DNA of 64,000 nucleotides from Sulfuricella sp. (GCA_028714955.1 JAQTLK010000001.1:1-64000), one strand, 5' to 3'. Positions 39,540-51,474 are shown, counted from the first letter of the stretch. A program made the numbers and translations. The notes: a model not told the origin generated them from the sequence alone.

Positions 39540-40043
39540 ATGCGCCTGCCAACCGACGAAGTCCCGGCTTTCAGCGCGCCCACCATGGTCGAAGGTTTTG
39601 CCAGGGTAGTGGCCGTGGAAGGCGGCGTGGCCTGGCTCGAACCCGAGCAAACCAGCAGTTGCGGCAGTTGTGCTTCCTCTTCGGTCTGTGGCGCCAAGGG
39701 CATAGGCACCGCGGCCAGCCGCCTCGCAGCCCGCCGCTTCCGGCTCGACAACCATGCCGGCCTCGTCGTCGGCGAGCGCGTGGTGGTCGGCATCCGCGAA
39801 AATACCCTGGTCAAGGCTTCGCTCACCGCCTATGCGATCCCGCTTGCCGCCATGCTGGGCGCTGGCGCCGTGGCGCAATGGGCCGCCGGCAGCGACGGCA
39901 TCACCATGGCCGCCATGGTCGCCGGACTGCTGCCCGGTCTCGGCATTGCGCGCCTGAGCGCCGGTCTCCTGTCTTCCCGGGGCGATCTTTCCCCCCGCTT
40001 CCTGCGCCGCGCCAATGTGGGCGTGGTGTGTAAAATCAGCTAG
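39540..40043 (+). CDS. rseC: RseC/MucC-like SoxR-reducing protein
   Basis: The 167-residue product has an N-terminal soluble part with a Cys cluster (SSCGSCASSSVCGAKG) and a central beta strand VGERVVVGIRENTLVKAS, then two membrane helices near residues 97-117 and 123-141. This is the RseC layout. In Enterobacteria rseC/rsxC are linked in SoxR reduction, and here it lies between apbE and rnfA. The start at 39540 is one base after the apbE stop; a start at 39585 is possible. Confidence 0.85.
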   Translation: MRLPTDEVPAFSAPTMVEGFARVVAVEGGVAWLEPEQTSSCGSCASSSVCGAKGIGTAASRLAARRFRLDNHAGLVVGERVVVGIRENTLVKASLTAYAIPLAAMLGAGAVAQWAAGSDGITMAAMVAGLLPGLGIARLSAGLLSSRGDLSPRFLRRANVGVVCKIS

Positions 40044-40053
40044 AGAACGAGGC

Positions 40054-40635
40054 ATGAAAGAATATGTACTTTTGATCGTGGGTGCGGCGCTGGTCAACAA
40101 TGTCATTCTGGCCCGCTTTCTCGGTCTGTGCTCGTTCATGGGCGTGACCACGCGCATCGATACCGCCATCGGCATGGGCATGGCGACCACCTTCGTGATC
40201 ACTGTCTCGTCGATGGCCGACTGGGCCGTCGAGGCCTACCTGCTAGAGCCTTTCGGCCTGGGCTATCTGCGCACCGTGACCTTCATCCTGGTAATCGCCG
40301 CTGCCGTTCAGTTCACCGAGATGACGGTGAAAAAAGTGTCCCCGGCGCTGTTCCAGATGCTGGGTATCTACCTGCCGCTCATCACCACCAATTGCGCCGT
40401 GCTGGGCGTTGCCCTGCTGCTGGTCGCGGGCAGGATGAGCTTCATCGCCAGCACGCTGTTCGCTTTCGCCTCCTCGATCGGTTACACCCTGGTGATGGTA
40501 ATTTTCGCCGGGTTGCGCGAACGGCTTGCGCTGGCCAACGTGCCGCGCCTGTTCGCCGGCCCGCCCATCGGTTTTATCGTCGCCAGCCTGCTGGCGCTGG
40601 CGTTCATGGGCTTTTCCGGCATGAGCACTAATTAG
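40054..40635 (+). CDS. rnfA: Rnf complex subunit RnfA
   Basis: The 193-residue membrane subunit has six helices and the family blocks YVLLIVGAALVNNVILARFLGLCSFMGVT, FQMLGIYLPLITTNCAVLG and FAGLRERL. It is one of the two related integral subunits (with RnfE) that form the ion channel of the ferredoxin:NAD oxidoreductase. The start is set at 40054 (MKEYVLLIV); the upstream frame belongs to rseC. Confidence 0.96.
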   Translation: MKEYVLLIVGAALVNNVILARFLGLCSFMGVTTRIDTAIGMGMATTFVITVSSMADWAVEAYLLEPFGLGYLRTVTFILVIAAAVQFTEMTVKKVSPALFQMLGIYLPLITTNCAVLGVALLLVAGRMSFIASTLFAFASSIGYTLVMVIFAGLRERLALANVPRLFAGPPIGFIVASLLALAFMGFSGMSTN

Positions 40636-40646
40636 GAGTCATGGCA

Positions 40647-41186
40647 ATGTTGATCGCGGTAGGCAGTCTCACGGTAATGGGCATTGCCCTGGGCGGCATC
40701 CTCGGGGCGGCTTCGCGCTTCCTCGCGGTGGAGGAGAACCCGCTGGAAGAAGAACTGAAAGCCATGTTGCCCGGCTCGCAATGCGGCCAGTGCGGCTATG
40801 TCGGCTGCGCCCAGGCGGCGGCAGCGCTGGCCAGGGGCGAGGCGCCGGTGACCCTGTGCCCACCCGGCGGCAGGGCGGTGGCCGAGGCGCTGGCCAGGAA
40901 GCTGGGCGTCACCGCTGATCTCTCCGAACACGAGGAAAAAGTGCCGCAATACGCCGTGGTGCGCGAGGAATTCTGCGTCGGCTGCACGCTGTGCAGCAAG
41001 GAATGCTCGGTGGACGCGATCGTCGGGGCCAACAAGCTGATGCACTCGGTGATCGCAGAAGCCTGTCATGGCTGCGGCAAATGCGTCAAGGTCTGCCCCA
41101 CCGAGGCGATCGAAATGCGCCCCGTGCCGGAAACCCTGAGCACCTGGCATTGGGCCAAGCCTCAAGCGGAACACGTGCTGCACTAG
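40647..41186 (+). CDS. rnfB: Rnf complex subunit RnfB
   Basis: The 179-residue subunit receives electrons from ferredoxin. An N-terminal membrane helix is followed by the Cys motif GSQCGQCGYVGC for an Fe-S cluster and two ferredoxin-type 4Fe-4S motifs (CVGCTLCSKEC, CHGCGKCVKVC). The start at 40647 is preferred to 40641 because AGGAG lies 8 bases before it. Confidence 0.95.
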   Translation: MLIAVGSLTVMGIALGGILGAASRFLAVEENPLEEELKAMLPGSQCGQCGYVGCAQAAAALARGEAPVTLCPPGGRAVAEALARKLGVTADLSEHEEKVPQYAVVREEFCVGCTLCSKECSVDAIVGANKLMHSVIAEACHGCGKCVKVCPTEAIEMRPVPETLSTWHWAKPQAEHVLH

Positions 41187-41201
41187 GAGGTGCCGGTTAA
41201 A

Positions 41202-42677
41202 ATGAAGCTTTTCCCCATTCGCGGCGGCATCCATCCCGACTACCGCAAGGAGCTGAGCAGCGAGAAGGCCATCGTCGCCCTGCCGCTGCCGGAGCTGCTC
41301 TACATTCCACTGCAGCAGCACATCGGTGCGCCTGCCGAAGCGCTGGTGCAGGCCGGCGAGCTGGTCAAAAAAGGGCAGTTGATCGCGCGCAGCCAGGGTG
41401 GAATCTCCGCGCCGCAGCACGCCCCGACCTCCGGCCGCATCAAGGCGGTTACCGACATCCCCGCGCCGCACCCCTCGGGGTTGCCGCAGCCCACCATCAT
41501 CCTGGAACCGGACGGCAAGGATGAATGGACCGACCTGCCCGAACCCATCGCCGACCCTCTCAACGCCGACCCGCAGATGATCCGCGAGCGCGTTGCCCAG
41601 GCGGGCATCGTCGGCATGGGCGGCGCCGCCTTCCCCTCGGCAGTCAAGTTGGACCTCGGCACACGCTACAAGCTTGAATTCCTGCTGCTCAATGGCGCCG
41701 AGTGTGAGCCCTATCTCACCTGCGACGACCGCGTGATGCGCGAGCACGCCGACGAGGTGATCGACGGGGCGCGCATCATGGCCCACACGCTGGGCGTAAA
41801 GAAAATCGTGATCGCCATTGAACAAAACAAGCCGCAGGCGCTGGCCGCCATGACCGGCGCGGCCTTCACTTTCTCCGAAGTTGACGTGGTGGGGGTGCCG
41901 GTGCAATACCCGATGGGTTCCGAGCGCCATCTGGTGCAGGCCATTACCGGGCGAGAGACCCCCGCGAAGAAGCTCACCGCCGATATCGGCGTGGTGGTGC
42001 ACAACGTTGCCACCGCCCGCGCCGTGCACCAGGCCGTGCGCTTCGGGCGTCCGCTGCTGTCCCGCGTGGTGACGGTCAGCGGCGGCGCGGTACGCGAGCC
42101 CAACAACATCGAGGCGCCCATCGGCGCGAGAGTGGCCGACCTGGTGGCCTTGTGCGGCGGCTTTAGCGGCGAACCGGCCAGCCTGGTGAACGGCGGGCCG
42201 ATGATGGGCCAGCCGCTACCCGGTCTGGAGGCGCCGGTGGTCAAGGGCATGTCGGGCGTTCTCGCGCTGACCGCCGGCGAGGTCAACGAGCAGCCGGCCG
42301 GTCCCTGCATCCGTTGCGGCGCCTGCGTCGCCATCTGCCCCTGTGGGCTGGTGCCGGTGGAAATGGCCGCGTTCATTCGCAAGGATAATTTCGACGTCGC
42401 CGCACAGCTCGGCGTGATGGACTGCGTTTCCTGTGGCAGCTGTTCCTGGGCATGCCCGTCTCACATCCCCCTGGTGCATTACTTCAACTACGCCAAGGGC
42501 ATGATCAACGCACAGGAGCGCGAACGGCGCAAGAACGAGCGCATCAAGCTGCTGGCGGAAGCGCACAACGCGCGCATGGAAAAGCTGGCCGTCGCCGCCG
42601 AGGCCAAGCGCGCAGCGGTTGCCGCGCGCAAGGCCAACCTGGCCGCAGCCACAGGCGAGGAAAAGGTCGAAGCATGA
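41202..42677 (+). CDS. rnfC: Rnf complex subunit RnfC
   Basis: The ~491-residue cytoplasmic subunit binds NADH and carries FMN and Fe-S clusters. It has RGGIHPDYRKELS at the start, a Nuo-like Rossmann region (GIVGMGGAAFPSAVKL, LLNGAECEPYLTCDDR), and two 4Fe-4S motifs near the C-terminus (CIRCGACVAICPC, CVSCGSCSWACP). It lacks the long Lys/Ala-rich tail of enterobacterial RsxC. AGGAGG is at 41185-41190. Confidence 0.96.
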   Translation: MKLFPIRGGIHPDYRKELSSEKAIVALPLPELLYIPLQQHIGAPAEALVQAGELVKKGQLIARSQGGISAPQHAPTSGRIKAVTDIPAPHPSGLPQPTIILEPDGKDEWTDLPEPIADPLNADPQMIRERVAQAGIVGMGGAAFPSAVKLDLGTRYKLEFLLLNGAECEPYLTCDDRVMREHADEVIDGARIMAHTLGVKKIVIAIEQNKPQALAAMTGAAFTFSEVDVVGVPVQYPMGSERHLVQAITGRETPAKKLTADIGVVVHNVATARAVHQAVRFGRPLLSRVVTVSGGAVREPNNIEAPIGARVADLVALCGGFSGEPASLVNGGPMMGQPLPGLEAPVVKGMSGVLALTAGEVNEQPAGPCIRCGACVAICPCGLVPVEMAAFIRKDNFDVAAQLGVMDCVSCGSCSWACPSHIPLVHYFNYAKGMINAQERERRKNERIKLLAEAHNARMEKLAVAAEAKRAAVAARKANLAAATGEEKVEA

Positions 42678-43747
42678 GCATTGCACCGATAAGCAAGAGC
42701 GGGCCATTTACTCACACCACCAGCAGCGTCCCGAAAACCATGTTGACGGTACTGCTGGCGCTTGTGCCGGCCACCGCCTTCGACGCCTATTTGTTCGGCT
42801 GGCCGGGAATCCTGCTGTTTGCCGTCACCGTGGGCGCCTGCGTGGCGGTCGAGGCCGGATGCCTGGCGCTGGCAGGGCTGCCGATGAAGGCGGCGCTGGG
42901 CGACTACTCAGCGGTGCTGACCGGCTGGTTGCTGGCGATGAGCCTCCCGCCCTGGGCGCCATGGTGGACCGGCGTGCTCGGCGCCGTGTTCGCCATCGCG
43001 CTGGCCAAACACACTTTCGGCGGCCTCGGCCAGAACCTGTTCAATCCCGCCATGGTGGCGCGCGTCGCCCTGCTGGTGTCGTTCCCCGTGGTCATGACCG
43101 CCTGGGTCATGCCGCATCCGCTGTTCTCGGCAGGCGCACCCGGTTTCTCCGACGCCGTCGCCATCACCTTCGGCGGCAACCTGCCCGACTCGGTAAGCGC
43201 CGCCTCCGCGCTGGGCTACGTCAAGACCGAACTGTCGCGCGGCATACCCGTGACGCAGTCGATGGCGCACGTGCCCGATCTGATGGACATGGCGCTGGGC
43301 TTGCGCGCCGGCAGCATGGGCGAGACCTCGGCCATCCTGATCCTCGCCGGCGGGTTGTTCCTCATGGCGCGACGCATCATTTCCTGGCACATCCCGCTGG
43401 GCATGATGGGCGCCCTGTTCCTGATGGGCACGCTGTTCCACATGCTCGACCCGGCACGCTACACCGACGGCATGTTCCACCTGATGTCCGGCGCCACCTT
43501 CCTGGGCGCGTTCTTCATCGCCACCGACTATGTCACCTCGCCGGTGTCGAAGCCGGGCCAGCTGGTATTCGGCATCGGCTGCGGCGTGCTCACCTGGGTT
43601 ATCCGCACCTACGCCGGCTACCCCGAGGGCATGGCCTTTGCCGTGCTGCTGATGAATTCGCTCACGCCCATTATCGACCAGTACACCCGACCAAGAGCAT
43701 TCGGCCGCAGCCGCAAGGGCGAACCGCTGCCGCTGGAGGGGAAATAA
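42674..43747 (+). CDS. rnfD: Rnf complex subunit RnfD
   Basis: The 357-residue membrane subunit carries a covalent FMN at a conserved Thr. It has ten or so helices and the blocks GDYSAVLTGWLLAMSLPPWAPWW, FGGLGQNLFNPAMVARV, TDYVTSPVSKPGQLVFG. The start overlaps the rnfC stop (ATGA). Confidence 0.95.
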   Translation: MSIAPISKSGPFTHTTSSVPKTMLTVLLALVPATAFDAYLFGWPGILLFAVTVGACVAVEAGCLALAGLPMKAALGDYSAVLTGWLLAMSLPPWAPWWTGVLGAVFAIALAKHTFGGLGQNLFNPAMVARVALLVSFPVVMTAWVMPHPLFSAGAPGFSDAVAITFGGNLPDSVSAASALGYVKTELSRGIPVTQSMAHVPDLMDMALGLRAGSMGETSAILILAGGLFLMARRIISWHIPLGMMGALFLMGTLFHMLDPARYTDGMFHLMSGATFLGAFFIATDYVTSPVSKPGQLVFGIGCGVLTWVIRTYAGYPEGMAFAVLLMNSLTPIIDQYTRPRAFGRSRKGEPLPLEGK

Positions 43748-44346
43748 TGAAGCCGGGCACGCTCAAGCATGCCGTGATCCTGGGCTCTTTCTGCCTCGGC
43801 TTCGGCCTCCTGCTCGCGGTGACCAACCGCCTCACCGCCGCGGATATTGCGGCGCGCGCCCTGGAGGACAAACAGAACTCGCTGAGCCAGGTGATTCCAG
43901 ACAGCATCCACGACAACAACCTGGTAACGGACAGCATCGCCATGAAGGACGCGCGCGGCAAGGACATCACCGTCTACCGCGCGCGCAAGAATGGCAAGGT
44001 GTCAGGGGTGGCGTACGAGATATACGGCACCGGCTATGGCGGGGAGATCAAGCTGATGCTGGGCGTGGACGTTGCGGGTAAGGTGCTCGGCGTGCGCGTC
44101 CTCGCGCACCACGAAACGCCCGGATTGGGCGACAAGATCGAGGAAAAGAAAGGCGACTGGATATTGCGTTTCACCGGCCTGTCTCTCCTCAAACCGGCCA
44201 TCGAGAAGTGGAAGGTAAAAAAAGATGGTGGTGAATTCGACCAGTTCGCCGGCGCCACCATCACCCCGCGCGGCGTGGTCCTCGCCATCCGCAACGGGCT
44301 CGAATTCTTTGCCGCCCACCAGGCGCAAATGACGGAGGGAAACTGA
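43747..44346 (+). CDS. rnfG: Rnf complex subunit RnfG
   Basis: The 199-residue membrane-anchored periplasmic flavoprotein has one N-terminal helix and the FMN-binding motif FAGATITPRG, where ApbE attaches FMN to a Thr. GGAGG lies seven bases before the start; the start overlaps the rnfD stop. Confidence 0.94.
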   Translation: MKPGTLKHAVILGSFCLGFGLLLAVTNRLTAADIAARALEDKQNSLSQVIPDSIHDNNLVTDSIAMKDARGKDITVYRARKNGKVSGVAYEIYGTGYGGEIKLMLGVDVAGKVLGVRVLAHHETPGLGDKIEEKKGDWILRFTGLSLLKPAIEKWKVKKDGGEFDQFAGATITPRGVVLAIRNGLEFFAAHQAQMTEGN

Positions 44347-45020
44347 TGACGACACAATACCGCACCATCATCCGCGATGGTCTGTGGGACAACAACGGCG
44401 TGCTCAGCATGCTGCTCGGCATGTGCCCGACCATGGCCATGACCACCAGCGCCACCAACGGGCTGGGCATGGGCGTGGCGACGGCCGTGGTGATGGCTGC
44501 GTCGAGCCTGCTGGTCGCCACGTTCCGCAACCGCATCACGCAGGAAGTGCGCATCCCCGTCTACATCCTCATCGTGGCCGCGATGGTGACGCTGGTGGAC
44601 CTGTGCATGAATGCCTGGATGCATGAACTTTACAAGGTGCTGGGCCTGTTCATTCCGCTCATCGTCTCCAACTGCCTGCCCCTCGCGCGCCTTGAGGCCT
44701 TCGCCGCCAAGGAGCCGGTTCTGCCCTCGTTTCTGGACGGCCTTTTCATGGGCATCGGTTTTACCTTCGCTCTCACCGCCATCGGCGCGGTACGCGAAAT
44801 CTTCGGCTCGGGCACCCTGTTCGCGGACGCTTCGCTGCTGCTGGGCCCCGCGTTCAGGTTCATGGAAATGCACCTGATGTCTTCGAACATGGGCGTGCTG
44901 ATGATGATCCTGCCGCCCGGCGGGTTCCTGGTAACCGGCCTGCTGGTGGTAGCCAAGCGCATGCTCGATGTCCGTGCCGGCAAGGCCATCCAGATGGGCG
45001 GTGCCCACAGTGCCGCCTGA
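44346..45020 (+). CDS. rnfE: Rnf complex subunit RnfE
   Basis: The 224-residue integral membrane subunit is homologous to RnfA and contains RTIIRDGLWDNNGVLSMLLGMCPTMAMTTSATNGLGMG, LGLFIPLIVSNCLPLARLEAFA and GAVREIFGSGTL. The start overlaps the rnfG stop by one base (TGATG). Confidence 0.95.
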   Translation: MTTQYRTIIRDGLWDNNGVLSMLLGMCPTMAMTTSATNGLGMGVATAVVMAASSLLVATFRNRITQEVRIPVYILIVAAMVTLVDLCMNAWMHELYKVLGLFIPLIVSNCLPLARLEAFAAKEPVLPSFLDGLFMGIGFTFALTAIGAVREIFGSGTLFADASLLLGPAFRFMEMHLMSSNMGVLMMILPPGGFLVTGLLVVAKRMLDVRAGKAIQMGGAHSAA

Positions 45021-45030
45021 GGAATGCGCG

Positions 45031-45321
45031 ATGAAAATCGGCGTCGCTTACGCCTCAGCGTCCCGCCAGGCATGGCTCAGCGTCGAATTGCCCGAGGGCG
45101 CCACGGTCAAGGACGCCATCGAGCGCTCGGGGATACTCGAGCAGTTCCCTGAAATAGACCTGGAGCAGCAGAAAGTCGGCATATTCAGCAAGGTCTGCAA
45201 ACTTGACGCCGCGCTTGCCGATGGAGACCGCGTCGAAATCTACCGTCCCATCATTTGCGACCCCAAAGCCGTGCGCCGCAAGCCCAAGCCGGATGGGGCG
45301 CCGTCCGACGACGCAGGCTGA
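45031..45321 (+). CDS. rnfH: RnfH-family ubiquitin-like protein
   Basis: The 96-residue beta-grasp (ubiquitin-like) product of the RnfH family starts MKIGVAYASASRQAWLSVELPEGATVKDAIERSG and contains KVGIFSKVCKLDAALADGDRVEIYRP. Its function is unclear. GAGGA precedes the start. It is convergent with glmS, 31 bp between the stops. Confidence 0.93.
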   Translation: MKIGVAYASASRQAWLSVELPEGATVKDAIERSGILEQFPEIDLEQQKVGIFSKVCKLDAALADGDRVEIYRPIICDPKAVRRKPKPDGAPSDDAG

Positions 45322-45352
45322 CCTTCTTATTAAACGAGGCGTTGAGCGCTGG

Positions 45353-47182
45353 CTATTCCACGGTGACGGATTTGGCGAGGTTTCTCGGCTTGTCCACATC
45401 CGTGCCCCTGCACAGCGCCGCGTGATAGGCCAGGATTTGCAGCGGCACGGTATGGACGATTGGACTCAAGGGGCCGGCGTTGGTGGGCAGGCGCAGAAGA
45501 TGCAATCCTTCCTGCGGTGTGAACTGGCTGTCCTGGTCGGCGAATACGTATAATTCTCCTCCCCGCGCGCGCACTTCCTGCAGGTTGGACTTGAGTTTCT
45601 CCAGTAGCGCATCGTTAGGCGCCACGGCGACGACCGGCATATCCTTGTCCACCAGGGCCAGGGGGCCGTGTTTCAGCTCGCCGGCAGGATAGGCCTCGGC
45701 ATGGATGTAGGAAATTTCCTTGAGCTTGAGCGCGCCCTCCAGGGCGATGGGATAATGCACGCCACGCCCCAGAAAGAGGGCATGGTGCCTGTCGGCGAAA
45801 TGCTGCGCCCAAGCCGCGATTTGCGGCTCCAGCGCCAGGGCCTGCCGCACCAACCCCGGCAGTTCGCGGAGCTGTTCCAGCCAGACTTTTTCCTGTTGCT
45901 CGCCGATCTTGCCGCGCAGGCGCCCCAGCACCAGCGTCAGCAGGAACAGGGCGACAAGTTGTGTGGTAAACGCTTTGGTGGAGGCGACGCCGATTTCAGG
46001 CCCGGCGCGGGTCAGGAACTTGAGGTCGGAAGTGCGCACCAGCGCACTTTCCGCCACATTGCAAATCGCCAGGCTGTGCCGGTGCCCAAGATTTCTTGCC
46101 TGGATCAGGGCGTCGATGGTGTCGCGCGTTTCGCCCGACTGTGAAATGGTCACGATCAGGGTTTCGGGGTCGGCCACGCTGTCGCGGTAGCGGTATTCGC
46201 TGGCGATTTCCGCACGGCAGGGCAGGCCGGCAAGCGATTCGATCCAGTATTCCGCCACCTTGGCCGCGTGGTAGCTGGTGCCGCAGGCGAGGATGCGCAC
46301 GCCGCTGACCGAGCGAAGGATGTTCTCCGCCGCCGGCCCGAAGATGGCGGGCAATACGCCGCTGATGACCCCCGCCGCCTGCAGCGTGTCGGCAATGGCC
46401 CGCGGCTGCTCGTGGATTTCCTTTTGCATGAAATGGCGGTAATTGCCCAACTCCGCCATGTCGGCGGAGAGCTCGGAGACCTGCACGGGCCGCTCGACGG
46501 GTTGCCCGGCGACATCGAATATTTTCACCCCGAGCAGGCCGATGTCAGCGATATCACCTTCTTCCAGGTAAATCACTTTTTGCGTCACCGGCAAGAGGGC
46601 CGACACGTCGGAAGCGATAAAGTGCTCCTCGATGCCGAGGCCGATCAGCAATGGGCTGCCGCGCCGCGCGGCGACGAGCTGATGCGGCGCATCCACGCAT
46701 ACCACGCCAATGGCGTAAGCGCCATGCAGTTCCGCCGTTGCGGCACGCACCGCACCGACCAGGTCCCGCTCGGCATGGTAGTGGTGATGGATGAGATGGA
46801 CGATGACCTCGGTGTCGGTCTCGGAAGTGAAGAGGTAGCCCAACGACCTGAGCCGCTCGCGCAGCATTTCGTGGTTTTCGATGATGCCGTTGTGAACCAC
46901 GGCAATCTCGCCGGCGCTGACGTGCGGGTGGGCATTATCGTGGGTTGGCGCGCCGTGGGTGGCCCAGCGGGTATGCGCAATCCCGAGGTGCCCGTGGACC
47001 TGCTGGCGCTCCACCTCGGCGGTCAGCTCAACTACCCGCCCGATGCTGCGCACGCGCTGCAAACCATGGTTGATGACGACCAGGCCGGCCGAGTCGTAGC
47101 CGCGATATTCGAGGCGGCGCAGCCCTTCCAGCAGGATGGGCACGACATTGCGCTGCGCCACGGCTCCGACGATCCCGCACAT
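45353..47182 (-). CDS. glmS: Glutamine-fructose-6-phosphate aminotransferase GlmS
   Basis: The 609-residue enzyme makes glucosamine-6-phosphate for cell wall and LPS. The N-terminal glutaminase begins with Cys2 (MCGIVGAV) and contains RWATHG and NGIIENHE; two SIS sugar-isomerase domains follow ([63 protein letters not shown]). AAGGAG is 8 bases before the start. It follows glmU by 4 bp on the same strand. Confidence 0.97.
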   Translation of the reverse strand: MCGIVGAVAQRNVVPILLEGLRRLEYRGYDSAGLVVINHGLQRVRSIGRVVELTAEVERQQVHGHLGIAHTRWATHGAPTHDNAHPHVSAGEIAVVHNGIIENHEMLRERLRSLGYLFTSETDTEVIVHLIHHHYHAERDLVGAVRAATAELHGAYAIGVVCVDAPHQLVAARRGSPLLIGLGIEEHFIASDVSALLPVTQKVIYLEEGDIADIGLLGVKIFDVAGQPVERPVQVSELSADMAELGNYRHFMQKEIHEQPRAIADTLQAAGVISGVLPAIFGPAAENILRSVSGVRILACGTSYHAAKVAEYWIESLAGLPCRAEIASEYRYRDSVADPETLIVTISQSGETRDTIDALIQARNLGHRHSLAICNVAESALVRTSDLKFLTRAGPEIGVASTKAFTTQLVALFLLTLVLGRLRGKIGEQQEKVWLEQLRELPGLVRQALALEPQIAAWAQHFADRHHALFLGRGVHYPIALEGALKLKEISYIHAEAYPAGELKHGPLALVDKDMPVVAVAPNDALLEKLKSNLQEVRARGGELYVFADQDSQFTPQEGLHLLRLPTNAGPLSPIVHTVPLQILAYHAALCRGTDVDKPRNLAKSVTVE

Positions 47183-47186
47183 AGGC

Positions 47187-48560
47187 TTACTCCTTGATTT
47201 TCTTTACCGGCCGCTGCCATCCGGCAATGCTTGTCTGCCTGGCGCGCGACAGGGTCAATTCTCCGCCCGGCGCGTCCCTGGTAATGGTGGAGCCGGCACC
47301 GATGGTGGCGCCCCGGCCCACTGTCACCGGCGCCACCAGTTGGGTATCCGAACCGATGAAGGCGCCATCCTCGATCACGGTGCGGTGCTTGTTGGCACCA
47401 TCGTAATTGCAGGTGATGGTGCCCGCGCCGATATTCACTTTCGCGCCCACCGTGGCATCGCCGACATAGCTCAGGTGATTGATCTTGCTGTTGTATCCGA
47501 CCTGGCTGTTTTTCAGCTCGACAAAATTGCCGATGTGCACTTCGTCCGCCAGGCGGGTGCCGGGGCGGATCCTGGCGAAGGGGCCGATGCGGCATGCCGC
47601 GCCAATCACGGCTTGCTCCAGCAGGCTGAAGGGTTCGATAAGGGTGCCCGCGGCCACTTCCACATCGCGCAACACGCAGTTGGCGCCCACGCGCACGTCA
47701 TCTCCCAGCACCACCCGGCCTTCGAATACACAGTTGACGTCAATCCACACGTCCCTGCCGCAATGAAGTTCGCCCCGCACATCGAGCCGCCCGGGATCGA
47801 TGAGGGTTACGCCCCGCTCCGTCAGGCGCCGCGCCTGTTCGTGTTGATACAGGCGTTCCAGTTGCGCAAGCTGGCTCTTGCTGTTGACCCCGAGAACTTC
47901 CCAGTGGTGCGCCGGCTGCACGGTTGTTATTTCGACGCCCTGCTCCGCGGCCAGGGCAATGACATCGGTAAGGTAAAATTCACCCTGGGCATTGTCGTTT
48001 TTCAATGCCATCAGCCAGGCCGGAAGATGCCGATTCGGCACGGCCATGATTCCTGTGTTGACCTCGTGGATTGCGCGCTGCTCCGGCGTGGCATCCTTCT
48101 CTTCCACGATGCCCGCAACCTTGCCGTTTTTCCGCACGATGCGTCCATAGCCCCTGGGTTCATCCATGAGCATGGTCAACAGCGCCACTTTCCCGGACAA
48201 GGCCATCTGCAGCAGGGATAGCAGCGTTTCGCCGCGAATCAACGGCACATCCCCGTAAAGCACCAGCGTCACGTGACCGGCGTCCAGACGGGGCATGGCC
48301 TGCTGCAGCGCATGACCGGTACCCAGTTGCGGTTCCTGCAATACCATTTGCACGTCTGCCTGCGGCACGGCACGGGGAATCATGTCGCCGCCATGGCCGT
48401 AAACGATGCAGATTTTGGCCGGTTCCAGCGACATGGCGGTATCCAGCACATGCTGCAGCAAGGATTTGCCCGCCAGTTCATGCAGTACTTTCGGGCGATC
48501 CGAATGCATGCGCGTGCCCTTGCCGGCGGCAAGAATGACGATGTCTATGGGTAGCGGCAT
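47187..48560 (-). CDS. glmU: Bifunctional GlcNAc-1-P uridyltransferase/acetyltransferase GlmU
   Basis: The 457-residue enzyme acetylates glucosamine-1-phosphate and makes UDP-GlcNAc. The N-terminal pyrophosphorylase has [25 protein letters not shown]; the C-terminal left-handed beta helix contains hexapeptide repeats and [17 protein letters not shown]. The start is 48560 (MPLPIDIV); the longer frame upstream is repeat and terminator sequence. A TATAAT lies at 48590-48585, about 24 bases before the start, without a clear -35. Confidence 0.97.
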   Translation of the reverse strand: MPLPIDIVILAAGKGTRMHSDRPKVLHELAGKSLLQHVLDTAMSLEPAKICIVYGHGGDMIPRAVPQADVQMVLQEPQLGTGHALQQAMPRLDAGHVTLVLYGDVPLIRGETLLSLLQMALSGKVALLTMLMDEPRGYGRIVRKNGKVAGIVEEKDATPEQRAIHEVNTGIMAVPNRHLPAWLMALKNDNAQGEFYLTDVIALAAEQGVEITTVQPAHHWEVLGVNSKSQLAQLERLYQHEQARRLTERGVTLIDPGRLDVRGELHCGRDVWIDVNCVFEGRVVLGDDVRVGANCVLRDVEVAAGTLIEPFSLLEQAVIGAACRIGPFARIRPGTRLADEVHIGNFVELKNSQVGYNSKINHLSYVGDATVGAKVNIGAGTITCNYDGANKHRTVIEDGAFIGSDTQLVAPVTVGRGATIGAGSTITRDAPGGELTLSRARQTSIAGWQRPVKKIKE

Positions 48561-48590
48561 GGCAAACTCATATTTGAAAACTGGATTATA

Positions 48591-48620
48591 AATAGAAAAG
48601 GCAGCCGAAGCTGCCTTTTT
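48591..48620 (-). terminator. Terminator of the atp operon
   Basis: On the minus strand AAAAA-GGCAGC-TTCG-GCTGCC-TTTTCTATT forms a 6-bp GC stem, tetraloop and T-run, downstream of the atpC stop. T-rich tracts on both sides make it bidirectional. Confidence 0.85.
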
Positions 48621-48632
48621 CGCCGACATGAT

Positions 48633-48696
48633 TTAACCCGGATGTTTCATAAATTCGCGTGATGATCGCGCAGGATTTATGAAACATCCGGGTTAA
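48633..48696. repeat. Perfect 22-bp palindrome between atpC and glmU
   Basis: Arms 48633-48654 and 48675-48696 (TTAACCCGGATGTTTCATAAAT and complement) are identical in inverse; the loop holds a small CGCG...CGCG hairpin. It ends two bases from the atpC stop. The arm ends match the element at 38436-38493. Confidence 0.9.
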
Positions 48697-48698
48697 GT

Positions 48699-49127
48699 TC
48701 AGCGGCCGGATTGCTTGCGAATTTTCTGAATGGCGCGAATCTGCGCAACCGCTTCCGCCAGTTCCGCTTCCGCCTTGGCATAATCCATCGTGGCGGAGCG
48801 ATCCTTCATGGCCTCCTCCGCGCGTTGCTTGGCTTCCAGCGCCTTGGCTTCGTCAAGATCCTTGCCGCGCAGCGCCGTGTCGGCCAGGATCGTCACTACT
48901 TGCGGCTGCACTTCCAGAATTCCCCCCGAGACAAAGAACAATTCCTCCTCGGCCTGATCGGGAATTTTAACTCTTACCGTACCGGGCTTCATGCGTGAAA
49001 TGAATGGCGCATGGCGCGGGTAAATCCCCACCTCCCCGGCGGCAGCCGGTGCGGCGATAAACTCCGCCACGCCGGAAAATATGGACTGCTCGGCGCTTAC
49101 CACGTCCACATGTATTGTCATTGCCAT
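48699..49127 (-). CDS. atpC: ATP synthase epsilon subunit AtpC
   Basis: The 142-residue subunit of the F1 central stalk has the N-terminal beta barrel ([39 protein letters not shown]) and the C-terminal helices. It is the last gene of the atp operon. AAGGA precedes the start by 8 bases; a second ATG two codons on is possible. Confidence 0.96.
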   Translation of the reverse strand: MAMTIHVDVVSAEQSIFSGVAEFIAAPAAAGEVGIYPRHAPFISRMKPGTVRVKIPDQAEEELFFVSGGILEVQPQVVTILADTALRGKDLDEAKALEAKQRAEEAMKDRSATMDYAKAEAELAEAVAQIRAIQKIRKQSGR

Positions 49128-49139
49128 GAAAGGCGTCCT

Positions 49140-50522
<1,383 letters not shown>

Positions 50523-50577
50523 TTATCCTCGATACGGTTGATTCTTTAAGATCCGTCTATTGTTTGGTCAGGTGCGC

Positions 50578-51441
50578 TTAAACTGCTGCCGCGCCGGCGA
50601 CAATTTCCGACAATTCCTTGGTGATTGCTGCCTGACGGGTCTTGTTGTAGATCAGCTTGAGCTCGTCGATGACATTGCCCGCATTGTCCGATGCGGCCTT
50701 CATCGCCACCATGCGGGCACTTTGTTCCGACGCCATGTTTTCGGCCACGGCCTGGTATACCAATGCTTCGATATAGCGCATCATGAGCTCGTCGATGACT
50801 GATTTTGCATCGGGCTCGTAGATGTAGTCCCAGTGGCCTTTTGCAGAGCCCAGTTCCGCGCCGGAGAGCGGCAGGATTTTTTCCAGCACGGGCTCCTGCT
50901 TCATGGTATTGATGAAGCGCGTATAACCCAGGTATAGCTCGTCGAGCCGGCCGTCCATATAGGCATCGAGCATCACCTTCACCGGCCCGATCAGCTTCTC
51001 CAGATGCGGGGCATCGCCCAGGCCGGTGGCATGCGACAACACGCTGCCGCCCATACGCTGCAGGAAGCCAAATCCCTTGCCTCCAAGCGCGCAGGCGTCC
51101 ACACCCAGGCCGGCGCTTTCCCAGCTTTTCATCTGGCCGAGCACCATGCGCGTCACGTTGGTGTTGAGGCCGCCGCACAAACCCTTGTCCGACGTCACCA
51201 CGATGACGCCAACCCGCCGCGCGCTCTCTCGTTGAACCAGGAAAGCATGTTTGTATTCGGGGTGCGCGTGGCTCAGGTGGGCTGCAACATTGCGAATCTT
51301 TTCGCCATAGGGACGTGCGGCTCGCATCCGCTCCTGCGCCTTGCGCATTTTGGATGCCGCCACCATTTCCATGGCGCGGGTGATCTTCTGGGTATTCTGG
51401 ACGCTCTTGATTTTCGTCCGAATCTCTTTTCCGCTCGCCAT
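50578..51441 (-). CDS. atpG: ATP synthase gamma subunit AtpG
   Basis: The 287-residue central rotor shaft has the N-terminal helix [35 protein letters not shown] and the C-terminal [40 protein letters not shown]. It is in normal order between atpA and atpD. Confidence 0.97.
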   Translation of the reverse strand: MASGKEIRTKIKSVQNTQKITRAMEMVAASKMRKAQERMRAARPYGEKIRNVAAHLSHAHPEYKHAFLVQRESARRVGVIVVTSDKGLCGGLNTNVTRMVLGQMKSWESAGLGVDACALGGKGFGFLQRMGGSVLSHATGLGDAPHLEKLIGPVKVMLDAYMDGRLDELYLGYTRFINTMKQEPVLEKILPLSGAELGSAKGHWDYIYEPDAKSVIDELMMRYIEALVYQAVAENMASEQSARMVAMKAASDNAGNVIDELKLIYNKTRQAAITKELSEIVAGAAAV

Positions 51442-51474
51442 TATTCAGTCCTAACTCTATGTTTCCGCGACGAC

